DNA of 64,000 nt from Aulostomus chinensis (Eukaryota > Chordata > Actinopteri > Syngnathiformes > Aulostomidae): the NCBI GenBank assembly GCA_037954235.1, contig JBBMOA010000018.1:10267501-10331500 (forward strand), written 5' to 3'. Every line of letters begins with the position of its first letter. Position 1 is the stretch's first letter. The notes beneath the pieces were generated by a model. The model was not told where the DNA came from and did not search any database. It saw only the letters and a program-made list of their open reading frames with translations. Shown in pieces: positions 62,667-64,000 of the stretch. Position numbers and translations under genes: made by a program.

Positions 62667-62690
62667 TATATATATATATATATATATATA
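62667..62690. repeat. (TA)n microsatellite
   Basis: An uninterrupted TA run of 12 units. Confidence 0.95.
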
Positions 62691-63003
62691 GTACTGTGTA
62701 TTAGTACATTGAACTCTTGTGCTCCATTAAGCTATTCAGTCTTACTAGCTATATACCATATTCTACCTCTGTACTATCCCCAAGACTTTATGGTCTTAAT
62801 TATTAAAATGAATAATGTGCTGTTTTAGGAGCATTACATATTAGAGGGAACAAGCAGTACAATGTTACAGTAAAGAGCTGAGTTCCATACTGCTAATTAC
62901 ATCTGTTTCATCTAAGTGATAACATCTATCTATTTTATCCAGGTTTTAAATGATTACATGACAGGTAGCAGTTCATCAGAAAAGTCATTGTTCGTATTAT
63001 TGT

Positions 63004-63044
63004 CATCATTATTATCATTATTATTACAATTATTATTATTATTG
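63004..63044. repeat. (ATT)n-rich microsatellite
   Basis: ATT units with CATC and ACA interruptions. Confidence 0.85.
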
Positions 63045-63541
63045 TTCCCTTTTAACAATAACACCTTCTACTTGATTCAGTTTTATTCTGTTATTTTTTA
63101 TCATGTTCAAGTACACTTAGTTTGCGCTTGTCATGTGAAATGTGCGATATAAATAAACTTAATACTGACATACAGTTCTATCAAATGAAAACAGAGAAAG
63201 TTGACATTGACTTACGTTTTTAAGGTAAACTTCAGAGCAACGTGAACTATCGAGACATCTCCAAGTTCTAAACACAATAGTTAAAGAAGTGAAGCACATC
63301 ACGTGAGCACAGTGAGATAAACTTGTGTATTAATGATATATTCTGTCGCGTTCACACTGGGTGAAGAGCAGAGAAGGGGTTGTATAATGCTTTGAGAGGT
63401 TTTTGTTTTGGAGTGTACTGAAGGTGAGCAACACGCAAAAGATTAGAAGTTTTTGATGGAGTATCACTTTAACAGCAAGCCGACAAGCAGTGCTGCTGTT
63501 CATCTGCTGCTACTGTAGCTTTCAAACTGTTAGGCCTCAGT

Positions 63542-63542
<1 letters not shown>

Positions 63543-63576
<34 letters not shown>
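63543..63576. repeat. (CA)n microsatellite
   Basis: An uninterrupted CA run of 17 units. Confidence 0.95.
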
Positions 63577-63579
<3 letters not shown>

Positions 63580-64000
63580 TACCATGTGTCTGCCGGCCTG
63601 GTTGGGCTGTGGGCTTGTAACCCAAGTGTTTTATTAGCAACTGGTCTAACACAGCTAATTGCTTCCTGAGGGAACTGCCTCTCCTCCCTGTGACTGATTA
63701 ACGGCCTACATAATGCGTCTCGACAACCTTGACAATCTTTTTTTTTTTTTTCTTTTCAGTCACATTTTTTTTTTATTACACTGCCCTAACATAAATCTCC
63801 AGTGTATTCTCCCAAACCAATTTTTCATTGTGGAGCAATGAAAGTCGTTTAAGGCTGTTCGTAGTATTAATTAATATGATTTGATGATTATTCTTGGTGG
63901 TGTGTTTTTAACATACTACCATGGTCTGCTTGTATTATTGTATTAGTCATCTGTTAGAGCTTTACAGTTCAGCATGTGCGTACTGTGTCACATGTCAGAC

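Larger units (their letters stand above)
58504..64000. other. Non-coding sequence to the window end
   Basis: It contains a (TA)n tract at 62667-62690, an (ATT)n-rich tract at 63004-63044 and a (CA)n tract at 63543-63576. No gene, exon with family signature or mobile element is recognised. Confidence 0.5.

Noticed and set aside
1..64000. CRISPR array, operon, defence system or viral gene cluster
   Set aside because: I saw no regularly spaced direct repeats with unique spacers, no gene clusters and no recognisable viral genes. The solo LTR is the only retroelement relic with clear borders besides the SINEs.

Overview
The window reads as nuclear DNA of a teleost fish, probably a percomorph. It is AT-rich and non-bacterial in layout. 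It carries one spliced vertebrate SoxE gene with very short introns, many (CA/TG)n and (CT)n microsatellites, and several fish-type interspersed repeats. These are tRNA-headed SINE-like copies with a GGAT-type tail, a solo LTR and a short inverted-repeat DNA element. No species assignment is possible from this alone.

The only gene I can support with confidence is sox8 on the minus strand. Its coding part lies in three exons (43280..42865, 42551..42316 and 42169..41424). Joined, they give an uninterrupted 465-residue protein with the full SoxE layout: dimerisation region, HMG box, central transactivation region, a SUMO-type site and a C-terminal transactivation region. Introns are 313 and 146 bp, with GT..AG borders. 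A CCAAT/TATA-like promoter candidate lies at about 43570-43640. The first canonical AATAAA on the coding strand after the stop is at 39867-39872, which predicts a 3' UTR of about 1.55 kb containing two dinucleotide repeat tracts.

The remaining ~60 kb (about 41 kb downstream of sox8 on the left, about 20.5 kb upstream on the right) shows no recognisable second gene. Open frames there are short, lack family signatures and often run through repeats. This suits a developmental regulator in a gene-poor regulatory neighbourhood. A few complex, repeat-free segments with SOX, homeodomain or other motifs (about 11.4, 24.5, 26.7, 38.4 and 39.4 kb) are candidate enhancers, by inference only.

Repeats by region: a 33-bp perfect foldback at 1.4 kb; SINE-like copies at 6.1, 14.0, 16.3, 17.4, 20.3, 23.0, 27.7 and 51.7 kb, three of them with clear 11-14 bp target-site duplications; a solo LTR with a 5-bp duplication at 23.5 kb; a three-unit tandem repeat at 32.0 kb; a cluster of decayed SINE pieces at 33.2-34.1 kb; and a non-autonomous DNA transposon with an 18-bp perfect hairpin at 57.7-58.5 kb. 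Two minus-strand segments (4.4-4.6 kb and 35.6-35.9 kb) look protein-like and end at good splice donors, but I cannot assign them. I did not find a convincing new multi-gene system. The most unusual items are the SINE family with interchangeable tRNA-like heads, the foldbacks, the tandem repeat and a single-base-loop G-quadruplex motif at 8.6 kb.
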